This document shows, piece by piece, positions 34,121 through 43,832 of a DNA stretch of 64,000 bases. Location of the stretch: positions 23,635-87,634 of the forward strand of contig JAGVMV010000047.1 of assembly GCA_020053595.1 (NCBI GenBank). Reading direction: 5' to 3'. A program made the translations under genes and the position numbers. Within the stretch, counting starts at the first letter, position 1; the number at the start of each line of letters is the position of its first letter. Under the pieces are notes generated by a model that was given only the letters and a program-made list of their open reading frames with translations, made no database searches and had not been told where the DNA came from. The stretch is from Thermoleophilia bacterium (GTDB lineage Bacteria > Actinomycetota > Thermoleophilia > BMS3ABIN01).

Positions 34121-34747
34121 ATGTACTTCATCACTTTTGAGGGAATCGATCAAAGCGGGAAATCAACGCAACTGGATTTACTGGCAGCCGCCGCGGCCAA
34201 GGCCGGCATCGACACCCTGAGCGTCCGCGAGCCGGGCGGGACTCCGCTGGGTGAACAGATCCGCGAGCTGCTCCTCGGCCCCGAACACGACACTATGGAC
34301 GCCTGGACCGAAGCCCTCCTCTACGCCGCCGCCCGTGTGCAGCTGGTCAAGGAAGTCATTAAGCCGGCGCTCATGCAGGGCAAGATCGTCCTCTCCGACC
34401 GCTATATCGATTCTTCGCTTGTGTATCAGGGCATGGCGCGCGAGCTGGGCGTCGATCGCATCCTCGATCTGAACCTCGGAGCCACCGGCGGGCTGATGCC
34501 GGACCTCACCTTCGTCTTCCACCTGGATGTGGCCGCATCGCGCGAGCGTCTTGCCGGACGCGGGACTGCCGAGGATCGCATTGAGGGCGAACCGCTCGAT
34601 TTTCATCAGAAGGTTGAGGATGGGTATCGGAAACTGGAGGAGATGTATCCGGGGCGGATTGTGGGGATTGACGGCGGGCGGAGTGTGGAAGAGGTTCATG
34701 CTGATGTGGTTGCCGCGTGTGGGGAGCGGCTGGGGTTGGAGCTGTAA
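34121..34747 (+). CDS. tmk: Thymidylate kinase
   Basis: A 208-residue dTMP kinase that makes dTDP for DNA synthesis. The P-loop is FEGIDQSGKST (residues 5-15; the usual G-x-x-G-x-G-K-S/T form with Q in place of the common G/A). It is followed by the dTMP-binding REPGGTPLGEQIREL and the DRY-type motif VLSDRYIDSSLVYQG. The LID region has RGTAEDRIEGEPLDFHQKV. It lies between topA and holB, as in many Actinomycetota. About 75 bases separate it from topA and 171 from holB. Confidence 0.95.
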   Translation: MYFITFEGIDQSGKSTQLDLLAAAAAKAGIDTLSVREPGGTPLGEQIRELLLGPEHDTMDAWTEALLYAAARVQLVKEVIKPALMQGKIVLSDRYIDSSLVYQGMARELGVDRILDLNLGATGGLMPDLTFVFHLDVAASRERLAGRGTAEDRIEGEPLDFHQKVEDGYRKLEEMYPGRIVGIDGGRSVEEVHADVVAACGERLGLEL

Positions 34748-34918
34748 AGAATATTTTCTTTCCAGAACAAACCACAAATAAGCAGTACACAACTTGACCT
34801 TGGAGTACTTATGTGTAAAGGATAACGCTACCCTGAAACCTTGGCCATCAAAGACGATTATTTCCCAAAAACAAGCCCCCGATTCCCATCCACCCCTCCC
34901 ATATGACAAAATCATCCT

Positions 34919-36028
34919 ATGTCCACACCACCGCCAATCCTGCACGACCTCATCGGCCAGGAGCATGCCTTCCGGTTTCTCGCCGCGGCTATTAACCAGG
35001 GCGAGCCCAGCCACGCCTATCTGTTCCACGGGCCCAAAGGCGTGGGCAAGTATGAAGCCGCGCTGAAGTTCGCTGCGGCGCTTTGCTGCGAGAACGACGG
35101 CTGTGGCGAGTGCCCTTCTTGTGAGAAGGCCGCCCGGGGCGTTCATCCCGACATAGAGGTCATTGCTCCCGTGGGCGCCTTCATCACCGTCGACCAGGTG
35201 CGCGAGATCAACCGAAACCTCAATTTGCGGCCACACGAGAGCCAGGCGCGGGTTTTCATCATCCGGGGCGCCGGCAGGTTCAACGCCGAAAGCGCCAACG
35301 CCTTTCTTAAATCTCTCGAGGAGCCGCCATCGTTTGTCTATTTTCTGCTTCTGACTGATCGTCTTGACGGTATCCTGGCCACTATCGTTTCCCGCTGTCA
35401 GCCGGTTCGCTTCAGCCCGGTTCCTGCGGCGGAGATCGAGGCCTATCTTTTAAAAAACTACAAGACAAGCCCGGTAGTGGTGCAGGCCTATGCCCGCGCC
35501 AGCCGTGGGAACCTGGTAATGGCCAAGGCGCTTTGCGGTGAGCCGGGCCTGGCGGAGCGCCGCCAGCGTTATCTGCAGATTGGCGAAAACCTTGGCCGTG
35601 GCGCCTGGGAGGGCGGCGCCAGCCAGATGGCGGCCGAGATCATGTCGGCGGCAGTTGACGCCGGCGAAGCGGCAGGGCAGGAAGAGGATGTAACCGTACC
35701 GGAGGGTTTTCAGACGGCGCCGAAGAAGCACCGTGAGCAGGACGCCCATCGCCGTGCCGGGCGCGCGCAGAAGGATGAGCTGAATCTGGCCCTGGACATC
35801 CTCGAGACCTGGTTCCGCGACATGATGGCGATGGCGTCCGGAGCTGGCGAAGCTATTCTCAACCGGGATTACGAGTTGGAGCTGGAAAACCAGGCGCTGG
35901 AGTCGAAGCTCGATAATTACCGGCAGGCCCTCGAGGTCATCGAGGCCAGCCGTTCCAAACTGAGCTATAATGTGGAACTGGAGCTTGCTTTGCAGGCTAT
36001 GTTCTATAAATTGCAGGAGGTTTTATAA
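34919..36028 (+). CDS. holB: DNA polymerase III delta-prime subunit (clamp loader)
   Basis: A 369-residue AAA+ clamp-loader subunit. The degenerate Walker A is HGPKGVGKYEAAL, with tyrosine after the lysine as expected for a non-hydrolysing delta-prime. The zinc module follows (CGECPSCEKAARGVHPD), then SLEEPPSFVYFLLLTD and the SRC motif IVSRCQPVRF. The rest is a less conserved helical C-terminus. ATG 34919 is preceded by a weak ribosome binding site. The stop codon is directly followed by the GTG of ricT, so the two are coupled. Confidence 0.92.
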   Translation: MSTPPPILHDLIGQEHAFRFLAAAINQGEPSHAYLFHGPKGVGKYEAALKFAAALCCENDGCGECPSCEKAARGVHPDIEVIAPVGAFITVDQVREINRNLNLRPHESQARVFIIRGAGRFNAESANAFLKSLEEPPSFVYFLLLTDRLDGILATIVSRCQPVRFSPVPAAEIEAYLLKNYKTSPVVVQAYARASRGNLVMAKALCGEPGLAERRQRYLQIGENLGRGAWEGGASQMAAEIMSAAVDAGEAAGQEEDVTVPEGFQTAPKKHREQDAHRRAGRAQKDELNLALDILETWFRDMMAMASGAGEAILNRDYELELENQALESKLDNYRQALEVIEASRSKLSYNVELELALQAMFYKLQEVL

Positions 36029-37075
36029 GTGCCGGAAGTGGTTGAAGTTGCATTCAGGAATGGCTGCAAAGTCTATTCCTTTGACGCCGCCGGCCTGGAA
36101 ATCAGCGTCGGTGACCAGGTCATCGTCCGGACCAGCCGCGGTATTGAGATAGGTAAAATAGTTGTCGCCAATCACGAGGTGCCCCAGGAAGAGATCGTAG
36201 GCACCCTTGAGAAAGTCGTGCGCAAGGCCACCGAGAGCGATCTGGCGGCCGTGGAGCGCAATGACAAGCTGGCGGTGCGTGTTTCCCAGGTTTGCGAGGA
36301 AAAAATCGAGGAATATGGCATCGCCATGCGCCTCATCAATACCGAGGTCGTTTTCGACGGCGGCAAGATCATCATCTCCTTCTTTGCCGAAGAGCGGGTG
36401 GATTTCCGCAAGCTGGTCGAGGATCTGGCCAAGAAGTTTCGCACCCGCATCGAGTTTCGCCAGGTGGGCGTCCGCGATGAAGCGCGGTTGATCGGCGGAT
36501 ACGGCCCCTGTGGCCGGCGCATGTGCTGCACGATGTTCGCCGGTGACCAACAGCCGGTCTCCATCAAGATGGCCAAGGAGCAGAACCTGCCGCTGAACCC
36601 GATGAAGATCTCAGGAATCTGTGGCCGGTTGATGTGTTGTCTGAAGTATGAGCAGCAAGCCTACAAGGACTTCAAGTGCCGGGCGCCGGGGAAGGGCTGC
36701 ATTGTCCAGACCGATCAGGGTGAAGGCAGGGTAGTGGATTACCTCGTGCCCAAGGAGAAGGTGCTGGTGAATCTGGGCGAGGCCGGCCAGACAGAGGCTT
36801 CACTGGAAGAGATCAAGGCCGCTGGTGAACGCGAGAAAGAGAATCCGCGGCCACGCGACGAGGAGCAGAAACCGCGGCCCGGCGAGCCGGAGCGCGGTGG
36901 CATGAGGGCGGGCCAGGCGGCGCGAGGGAAAAGGCCGGAAAAGGCTGGCGAGAAAGCTGCCGGCAAGCCTGGCGAGAAAGCCGCTGCCAAGCCTGGCGAG
37001 AAGACCGACGAGAAACCCGCCAGGCGGCTTGGCGGACGGGGCGGTGGCCGGGGCGGGCGCCGTAGAAGGCGCTAG
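36029..37075 (+). CDS. ricT: PSP1-domain protein RicT/YaaT
   Basis: A 348-residue protein whose first 250 residues form the PSP1 domain. The cysteine signatures GYGPCGRRMCCTMF and GICGRLMCCLKYE are where the Ric complex of Bacillus binds iron-sulfur clusters (family knowledge). The remaining 100 residues are a disordered Lys/Glu/Pro tail, with repeats of the form KPGEKAA and an arginine/glycine-rich end (LGGRGGGRGGRRRRR) that could bind RNA. The tail is longer than in Bacillus YaaT. The holB-ricT pair is a conserved arrangement in Gram-positive bacteria. The start is GTG 36029, abutting the holB stop. Confidence 0.9.
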   Translation: MPEVVEVAFRNGCKVYSFDAAGLEISVGDQVIVRTSRGIEIGKIVVANHEVPQEEIVGTLEKVVRKATESDLAAVERNDKLAVRVSQVCEEKIEEYGIAMRLINTEVVFDGGKIIISFFAEERVDFRKLVEDLAKKFRTRIEFRQVGVRDEARLIGGYGPCGRRMCCTMFAGDQQPVSIKMAKEQNLPLNPMKISGICGRLMCCLKYEQQAYKDFKCRAPGKGCIVQTDQGEGRVVDYLVPKEKVLVNLGEAGQTEASLEEIKAAGEREKENPRPRDEEQKPRPGEPERGGMRAGQAARGKRPEKAGEKAAGKPGEKAAAKPGEKTDEKPARRLGGRGGGRGGRRRRR

Positions 37076-37076
37076 C

Positions 37077-37901
37077 GTGGACCAGCGTCCGATAGGCATG
37101 TTCGACTCCGGAGTCGGCGGGCTTACCGTCCTGCACGAGTGCCTGGTCTCCCATCCCAATGAAGATTTTATTTATCTGGGCGATACCGGGCGTTTTCCCT
37201 ATGGGCCGAGGCGGATCGAGGAGATCAGGAGCTTCGCCTGGCAGATCGCCTCTCACCTTTTGTCTCTCGATGTAAAGCTGCTGGTGGTAGCCTGTAACTC
37301 GGCTACGGCGTCGGCGCTGCCCTGGCTGCAGGAGCAGCTGGAGGCTTCGATCATCGGCGCCGTGCATCCCGAGGCTGAGGCGGCGGTACAGACCACCCGC
37401 AACCGCCGGGTAGGAATACTGGCCACCGAGGCCACCGTGGCCAGCGGCAGTTACGCGCGGGCACTGCTCAACCTGGATGCCGGACTGGAAATTTTTTCCC
37501 AGGCCTGTCCGCAGCTGGCCTCGATGATTCAGAGTGGCGACGTTTCCTCTCCCGAGATGGTGGAAGCGGTCAAGAGTTATGCGGCGCCGCTGAAGGAGGC
37601 GGGAGTGGATACGGTTATCCTGGGCTGCACCCATTACCCGCTGGTGACACCGATGCTGCAGCGGGTCTTCGGCCGGGAGGTAACGCTGGTAAACTCCGCC
37701 AGGGAGATCGCCCGCGAGGTGGGTGAGGTGCTGGAGCGCAAGGGAATCGGCAACAATCCGGCGCGGGAAGGCAATTATTCCTTCCTTTGCACCAGCGAAG
37801 CCGAAAGTTTCGTGAAAGTGGGCGCGCGCTTTTTGCAGATGCCCTTCGAAAACGTGAAAAATGTAGATATATCTGAACTGGAAAGGATTGGTGGGATTTG
37901 A
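37077..37901 (+). CDS. murI: Glutamate racemase
   Basis: A 274-residue racemase that supplies D-glutamate for peptidoglycan. The N-terminus reads DQRPIGMFDSGVGGLTVL, and the two catalytic cysteines lie in VACNSATASALP and LGCTHYPLVTPML. The open frame begins at 37029, but GTG 37077, one base after the ricT stop, gives the family N-terminus and is taken as start. The 3' end overlaps the next start (TTGA). Confidence 0.95.
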   Translation: MDQRPIGMFDSGVGGLTVLHECLVSHPNEDFIYLGDTGRFPYGPRRIEEIRSFAWQIASHLLSLDVKLLVVACNSATASALPWLQEQLEASIIGAVHPEAEAAVQTTRNRRVGILATEATVASGSYARALLNLDAGLEIFSQACPQLASMIQSGDVSSPEMVEAVKSYAAPLKEAGVDTVILGCTHYPLVTPMLQRVFGREVTLVNSAREIAREVGEVLERKGIGNNPAREGNYSFLCTSEAESFVKVGARFLQMPFENVKNVDISELERIGGI

Positions 37902-38155
37902 ACTTAAAGACAATCACTCGCGGCGGGATTATCGCGGCCATGTATGTAGTGCTGACTGTTACCCCGGGCCTCAACGCCCTCGGGGTAGCTTTTATAATCT
38001 CCATGGCCAGCTCCGCCGAGGACAATGTTCTCTTCTGGCCGACCGCCTTCACCGTCGGTCTGGGTGAGCTTGGTGTCATGGTGGTTCTGGCTGCGCCACT
38101 CTTCGTCATGCTGAAGAAGAATCCCGCGATCATCGGGTTGGAGCAGAGGCTTTAA
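37898..38155 (+). CDS. Small membrane protein of unknown function between murI and rph
   Basis: An 85-residue protein with two hydrophobic segments (GGIIAAMYVVLTVTPGLNALGVAF and LGELGVMVVLAAPLFVML). The start ITRGGIIAAMYVVLTV resembles the first helix of QueT-type ECF substrate-binding proteins, but the rest is too short for one. It is either a remnant or a separate small protein. Its TTG start overlaps the murI stop and its stop overlaps the rph start (TAATG), so it is translated within the operon. Confidence 0.6.
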   Translation: MNLKTITRGGIIAAMYVVLTVTPGLNALGVAFIISMASSAEDNVLFWPTAFTVGLGELGVMVVLAAPLFVMLKKNPAIIGLEQRL

Positions 38156-38886
38156 TGGCCTTCGAAAGACCAGACGGCCGCAGTCCGGGGCAGATCAGGC
38201 CGATGAAGCTGACGCCCGGTTTCCTTGAATACGCTGACGGTTCGGTGCTCATCGAGGCGGGCAAGACCAAGGTCATCTGCGCCGCCAAAATCCAGGACGG
38301 TGTGCCTAACTGGATGCGCGGCCGGGGCAATGGCTGGGTTACTGCCGAGTACAGCCTGTTGCCGGCATCGACGCCGGACCGCACCTCCCGCGAGGCGGTC
38401 AGGGGCAAGCAGGGCGGCCGCACCCTGGAGATCCAGCGGCTGGTGGGACGAAGCCTGAGGAGCATAGTCGACATGCGGGCGCTCGGCGAGCGCACCATCT
38501 GGCTCGACTGTGACGTCATCCAGGCGGATGGCGGCACTCGCTGCGCCTCGGTCTCCGGTGCCTACGTGGCGCTCTATCTGGCCCTGGCCCACCTGGTGGA
38601 CGAGGATTACATGGCCGAGATACCGCTCACGGATTCGCTGGCCGCGGTAAGCGTCGGCGTCTGGGAAGGTGAGCCGGTCCTCGATCTGGATTATGCCGAG
38701 GACAGCACTGCCGAGGTGGACATGAATGTGGTCATGACCGGCTCGGGCGGCATCGTCGAGTTGCAGGCGACGGCGGAGAAGAACACTTTTTCGCGGGAAA
38801 CGCTGGATCGGCTGATCGACCTCGCCAGCTCCGGCATCGAAGACATCATGGCCGAACAGCTCAAGGTCACCGCGCTCAGGAAATAA
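38155..38886 (+). CDS. rph: Ribonuclease PH
   Basis: A 243-residue phosphorolytic 3' exoribonuclease that trims tRNA 3' ends. Motifs seen are RPDGRSPGQIRPM, the phosphate-binding GKQGGRTLEIQRLVGRSLR, and DCDVIQADGGTRCASVSGA. Length matches the family. The start codon overlaps the preceding stop. rdgB follows seven bases later, a pairing found in many bacteria. Confidence 0.96.
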   Translation: MAFERPDGRSPGQIRPMKLTPGFLEYADGSVLIEAGKTKVICAAKIQDGVPNWMRGRGNGWVTAEYSLLPASTPDRTSREAVRGKQGGRTLEIQRLVGRSLRSIVDMRALGERTIWLDCDVIQADGGTRCASVSGAYVALYLALAHLVDEDYMAEIPLTDSLAAVSVGVWEGEPVLDLDYAEDSTAEVDMNVVMTGSGGIVELQATAEKNTFSRETLDRLIDLASSGIEDIMAEQLKVTALRK

Positions 38887-38893
38887 TCGCGGG

Positions 38894-39529
38894 TTGAGCA
38901 ACAAAAGCGCACCGTTTCGAAAAATGACTTCCCAGGAAAAAACCACAATCATCGTCGCTACCTCGAATCCCAACAAGGCGCGTGAATTCGCTTCCCTTCT
39001 GCCCGGCGTGAATGTTCTGCCGATGCCGGAGGGGATCGTTCTGCCGGAGGAAACCGGTACCACCTTCGAAGAGAATGCCAGGCTCAAGGCGCGGTCTGTG
39101 CGGGACCAGATAAGTGAATGGCCCAACGGCAAGGTCTGGGTGATGGCCGACGATTCCGGCATCGAGGTCGAAGCCTTTGGCGGCGCCCCGGGCATCTACT
39201 CGGCTCGTTACGCCGGCGAGGACGCAACTGACGCCGACAATGTGGCCAGGATGCTGGCCGAGCTCGAAGGGCGGGACGATCGCGGCGCCCGCTTCGTCTG
39301 CGTGCTCGTCTGTGTTTCGGCGGCGGAAGAGGAGCTGGTAGCCCATGGCTATTTCGAGGGAACGATCGCCGGGGCGCCCAGGGGCAGGACCGGTTTTGGT
39401 TACGACCCCATTTTCATCCCCCTGGATAAAAAGCTAACGGTTGCCGAGATTTCTGCCGATGAGAAAAATCGCATCAGTCACCGTGCCCGGGCAGCCCACA
39501 ACCTGCTAGCCAAGCTTCGGGGAGGCTAA
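38894..39529 (+). CDS. rdgB: XTP/dITP diphosphatase (RdgB/HAM1 family)
   Basis: A 201- to 211-residue pyrophosphatase that removes non-canonical purine nucleotides. The substrate-binding IIVATSNPNKAREFASLL begins near residue 18. The metal-binding acidic MADDSGIEVEAFGGAPG and the GRTGFGYDPIFIP loop with ISHRARA near the C-terminus complete the family set. Start is TTG 38894 or ATG 38924; the latter gives the typical N-terminus. It is the last gene of the tmk-to-rdgB run. Confidence 0.94.
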   Translation: MSNKSAPFRKMTSQEKTTIIVATSNPNKAREFASLLPGVNVLPMPEGIVLPEETGTTFEENARLKARSVRDQISEWPNGKVWVMADDSGIEVEAFGGAPGIYSARYAGEDATDADNVARMLAELEGRDDRGARFVCVLVCVSAAEEELVAHGYFEGTIAGAPRGRTGFGYDPIFIPLDKKLTVAEISADEKNRISHRARAAHNLLAKLRGG

Positions 39530-39711
39530 CTCAGAAGCAAGAGCTTTCCAAGGGGGGGGTGGAAGGCAACTTTTAGGGAAAGCGGAGCGCCCAAAAAGTT
39601 TCAACACCCTTTATGCAGTGTGTGGGCTCCCGGACCGGACTAACCCCCAGGCTTGATAACTTCGTAGTTTTTCGCAGTTTTGCCGACCTTCCCAGCGGGT
39701 ATCTATCCTCC

Positions 39712-40839
39712 ATGAAGTGGTCTTTCAAAGTCGGGCGTATCTTCGACATCGAGCTTCGCGTCCATATCACCTTCTTCCTGATCGTTCTGTACGCCGCCTA
39801 TATCTGGGGCGTGGGCTATGAGCAGGGCTGGCCGGGGGCGGTATACGGCGCATTTCTGATCTCGATGCTGTTCATCTGCGTGGTCATACACGAACTCAGC
39901 CACTCACGTATGGCACAGCACTACGGCGCTGAAGTGGCCAGCATCACCTTGTTGCCGATCGGCGGCGTCTCACTCCTGAAGAACATGCCGGAGGAACCGA
40001 AGAAGGAGCTCTGGGTTTCCCTGGTCGGCCCCTTCAGCAACATTGTCATCGGAGCCATCCTGGGATTAGTGTTGATCCTGCTTCCCGGCAAGGTCGAAGC
40101 GGCTAGTACCGAACAGTTCACCGACATCATGATTGGCATCAGCCTGCAGGGTTTTGTCACCTACATGCTGATCATCAATCTGCTGCTGGCGGTTTTCAAC
40201 ATGCTGCCGGCCTTTCCGCTGGACGGCGGCCGGGTCCTGCGCAGCATCCTGGCTCAACGGATGTCGTATGTCAAAGCAACCCGAGCCGCGGTAACCACCG
40301 GGCAGATATTCGCTTTTATGCTTGGCATTGCCGGGCTTTTGCTGGGCGCCTGGCTCTGGCTGATCATTGCCATTTTCATCTATATGGGCGCGGAGCAGGA
40401 AGGCGCCGGCGCCGAGGTAAAAACCGTGCTTTCCCGACTCACGGTGGGGCAGGCGGTCGAGGCCGGATCCAAAGTGCTTTCGCCCGAGCAAACGCTGGGT
40501 GATGTGGTCACTATTGTGCTCCACTCTTTCCAGGAGGATTTCCCTGTACTGGACGGTGACAGAATCGTCGGCGTGCTAACCCGGGCGAACCTGATCGGAG
40601 GCTTGCACAAGGCTGGCCCTGACGCCATGGTTTCCCAGGTTATGGAGAGGAAGTTTCCGCTGGTCGAAGCCAGTGCGCCGTTTTCAGAGGTCTACGAGAA
40701 GATGAATGCCAGCGGTATCAAGGCGGTGCCGGTGGTCGAGGGTGGCCGGCTGGTGGGCATGGTGACGCTTGAGCATTTAAGCAAAGTCTTCATGCTTCTT
40801 AGTTCGACCGACAAGACGATTCTGCCGGGCCAGCATTAA
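39712..40839 (+). CDS. Site-2 protease-type zinc metalloprotease (M50) with CBS domains
   Basis: A 375-residue membrane protease. The zinc motif is VVIHELSHSRMAQHYG (HExxH). The second motif LLLAVFNMLPAFPLDGGRVL (NxxPxxPLDGG) supplies the third ligand. Two CBS domains follow (TVGQAVEAGSKVLSPEQTL ... and MVSQVMERKFPLVEASAPF ...), which may sense adenine nucleotides. About five or six membrane segments lie in the first 230 residues. ATG 39712 (MKWSFKVGRIF) is preferred over the longer frame from 39613 since it matches the family's N-terminus. The substrate is unknown. A convergent terminator-like element follows. Confidence 0.9.
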   Translation: MKWSFKVGRIFDIELRVHITFFLIVLYAAYIWGVGYEQGWPGAVYGAFLISMLFICVVIHELSHSRMAQHYGAEVASITLLPIGGVSLLKNMPEEPKKELWVSLVGPFSNIVIGAILGLVLILLPGKVEAASTEQFTDIMIGISLQGFVTYMLIINLLLAVFNMLPAFPLDGGRVLRSILAQRMSYVKATRAAVTTGQIFAFMLGIAGLLLGAWLWLIIAIFIYMGAEQEGAGAEVKTVLSRLTVGQAVEAGSKVLSPEQTLGDVVTIVLHSFQEDFPVLDGDRIVGVLTRANLIGGLHKAGPDAMVSQVMERKFPLVEASAPFSEVYEKMNASGIKAVPVVEGGRLVGMVTLEHLSKVFMLLSSTDKTILPGQH

Positions 40840-40905
40840 TAGCTTCACAGTCTTAGTCGATCCCGTCCATGAACTGCAGACACCGCGACCTTCATGAGCA
40901 TTATT

Positions 40906-40934
40906 AAAGACGGCCCACGGGCGGGACCGCCTTT
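40906..40934. terminator. Bidirectional terminator-like hairpin between protease and hsp20 genes
   Basis: AAAGACGGCCC (40906-40916) pairs imperfectly with GGGACCGCCTTT (40923-40934), leaving two mismatches. The A/T ends give a short T run in both directions, fitting the convergent gene layout. Confidence 0.5.
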
Positions 40935-40961
40935 ATTTATCGCGTTGCATTAGTCAATCCG

Positions 40962-41450
40962 TTATCCTTTCCTGGTCTTGATGCGCCTGCCGGCGCTCTT
41001 GCCCCCGGCCTTGACCTCGATGTGCTTGGCTGGTACGGAAGTGATCGCGCCCTTGACCGTCAGCTCGAGTACGCCATCCTCGAAAGTAGCCTCGATATCC
41101 TTCTCGGTAACCGTCTCCGGCAGTGGCAGGGTTCTCTCGAAGCTGCCGTAGGTGCGCTCCCGGCGATAGAAGTCATCCTCCTTGATTTCCTTATCTTCGT
41201 GCCGCTCACCAGTGATTGTCAGGGTATGCTCTGCCAGTGTGATGTCCACGTCCTCTGCCTTGATGCCCGGAAGCTCCAGCCTGACAAACATGTCCTCGCC
41301 CTTGGAGTAGATGTCCATGGGCACGCGCATTGTGTCTAGGCCGAAGAACGGCTCCCCCAGCAGGGACCTGAACGGGCGGCCGAACAGGCTCGTCATCTCA
41401 CGAGGCATGTCCAGCAACTCTTTGTAAGGTGTCCACCTGACGAGTGCCAT
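40962..41450 (-). CDS. Small heat-shock protein, Hsp20/alpha-crystallin family
   Basis: A 162-residue chaperone. The start ATG 41450 follows a perfect AAAGGAGGTGA ribosome binding site; the frame extends 25 codons further, but that part lies outside it. The N-terminal part begins MALVRWTPYKELLDMPREM. The alpha-crystallin domain has LELPGIKAEDVDITLAEHTL, GSFERTLPLPETV and the ending DGVLELTVKG. The tail is basic (KAGGKSAGRRIKTRKG) and lacks an obvious IxI motif. Confidence 0.93.
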   Translation of the reverse strand: MALVRWTPYKELLDMPREMTSLFGRPFRSLLGEPFFGLDTMRVPMDIYSKGEDMFVRLELPGIKAEDVDITLAEHTLTITGERHEDKEIKEDDFYRRERTYGSFERTLPLPETVTEKDIEATFEDGVLELTVKGAITSVPAKHIEVKAGGKSAGRRIKTRKG

Positions 41451-41701
41451 CTCATTCACCTCCTTTCGGGAAAGTAAAAGGCAAATCCCAATTAAGCGAG
41501 CCTGCCTTTGCCAAATGCCCTCCACATACCTGCCTCTCCTCTTTCAGTAACCAGCTTCTACTATTTAAATTTCCAGTTTGGGGGAAACTAAACAGTGATA
41601 ATTCCGGTGTCGATTTAAATAGATCGATTGCGTTGATTTATTAGTTCGATACCATTAATATGAATTATCATACTTATTACACAAAACAAGGATTGAATCA
41701 G

Positions 41702-41949
41702 ATGACCAAGGAAGCCTTGCCGGACCCGCAGTTCTGGGGCTCGGCCACAGTGGGTGAGCGGGGGCAGGTCGTTATCCCCGCCGACGCCCGACAGGAGCTG
41801 GACATCAAGCCAGGCGACAAACTGCTCATTTTTTCCGGCATGCACGGCAGCTCGCTCAATGTAATGAAAGCGGAGCAGGTCACCGAGTTTGTCTCGCGGG
41901 CCATGGCCAAGCTGACCAAGATGGAAGAGATCGCCCGCAAGGAAGAGAA

Positions 41950-41953
<4 letters not shown>
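41702..41953 (+). CDS. AbrB/SpoVT-type DNA-binding regulator
   Basis: An 83-residue swapped-hairpin regulator. The core WGSATVGERGQVVIPADARQ, then LDIKPGDKLLIFSG, is the AbrB DNA-binding fold. A helical tail (FVSRAMAKLTKMEEIARKEEK) follows. ATG 41702 is preferred over 41660 because AAGGA precedes it and because the upstream residues lack conservation. The 3' end overlaps the DrrA-like start by four bases (GTGA), so it is probably the operon's local regulator (inference). Confidence 0.85.
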
Positions 41954-43043
<1,090 letters not shown>

Positions 43044-43047
<4 letters not shown>

Positions 43048-43814
43048 AAAGGTTCCGGGCGGTATACATCATCTGGCTGCGCGACCTCAAGCGCCATTTC
43101 CGCGACCGCGCTCGCATCTTCGGCTCGCTGGCGACACCGATCATCTTCATCTTCATCCTGGGGCAGGGGCTCGGCTCTTCCATCGGCGGCAACCTGTCCG
43201 CCGCCGGCGCGTCAATCGACTACAAGACTTACATGTTCCCCGGCATCCTGGGGATGACGGTGCTGTTCGCCGGTGTCTTCGCCTCGGTGTCCATCGTCTG
43301 GGACCGGGAGTTCGGCTTTCTCAAGGAGATGCTGGTAGCACCGGTGCCGAGCTGGAGCATCGCCCTGGGAAAGGTAGTCAGCGGCGCCACCATCGCCTCG
43401 TTTCAGGGCTGCCTGATGCTGATCCTGGCGCCGTTCGCCGGCGTCTCACTGTCGCCGCTGATCATCGTCGAGTTGATACCTACACTATTTCTGGTAGCTT
43501 TTTCGATGACCGGTCTGGGAGTGCTGGTGGCATCGCGGCTCAAGAGCATGCAGGGCTTCCAGATGATCATGAACTTCATCATGATGCCCATGTTCTTCCT
43601 TTCGGGCGCCATGTTTCCGCTATCCAATGCGCCCGTCTGGATGGATACGCTGGCCAAAATCGATCCGCTGACTTATGGCGTGGACGCGCTCCGGGCCATC
43701 ATGCTCAGCGATGTGCCGAGCCGTTACGCGTTCACGACGGACATCGGTTTGCTGGCACTGATCTCCGCGGGCATGCTGCTGATCGCCATCTCCACTTTCA
43801 GCCGGCAATCGTGA
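43044..43814 (+). CDS. DrrB-type ABC-2 permease
   Basis: A 256-residue ABC-2 permease with six membrane segments, starting with the amphipathic IIWLRDLKRHFRDRARIFGSL and including the TPIIFIFILGQGLGS segment and MNFIMMPMFFLSGAMFPLSN, the ABC-2 signature. TTG 43044 overlaps the upstream stop (TTGA). It pairs with the ATPase at 41950-43047. The compound exported is unknown. Confidence 0.92.
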
Positions 43815-43832
43815 GCAGTCAGGCGGGGCGTC

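Noticed and set aside
34178..35236. 352-codon minus-strand frame across tmk and holB
   Set aside because: Runs opposite two well-identified genes and has no recognisable domain.
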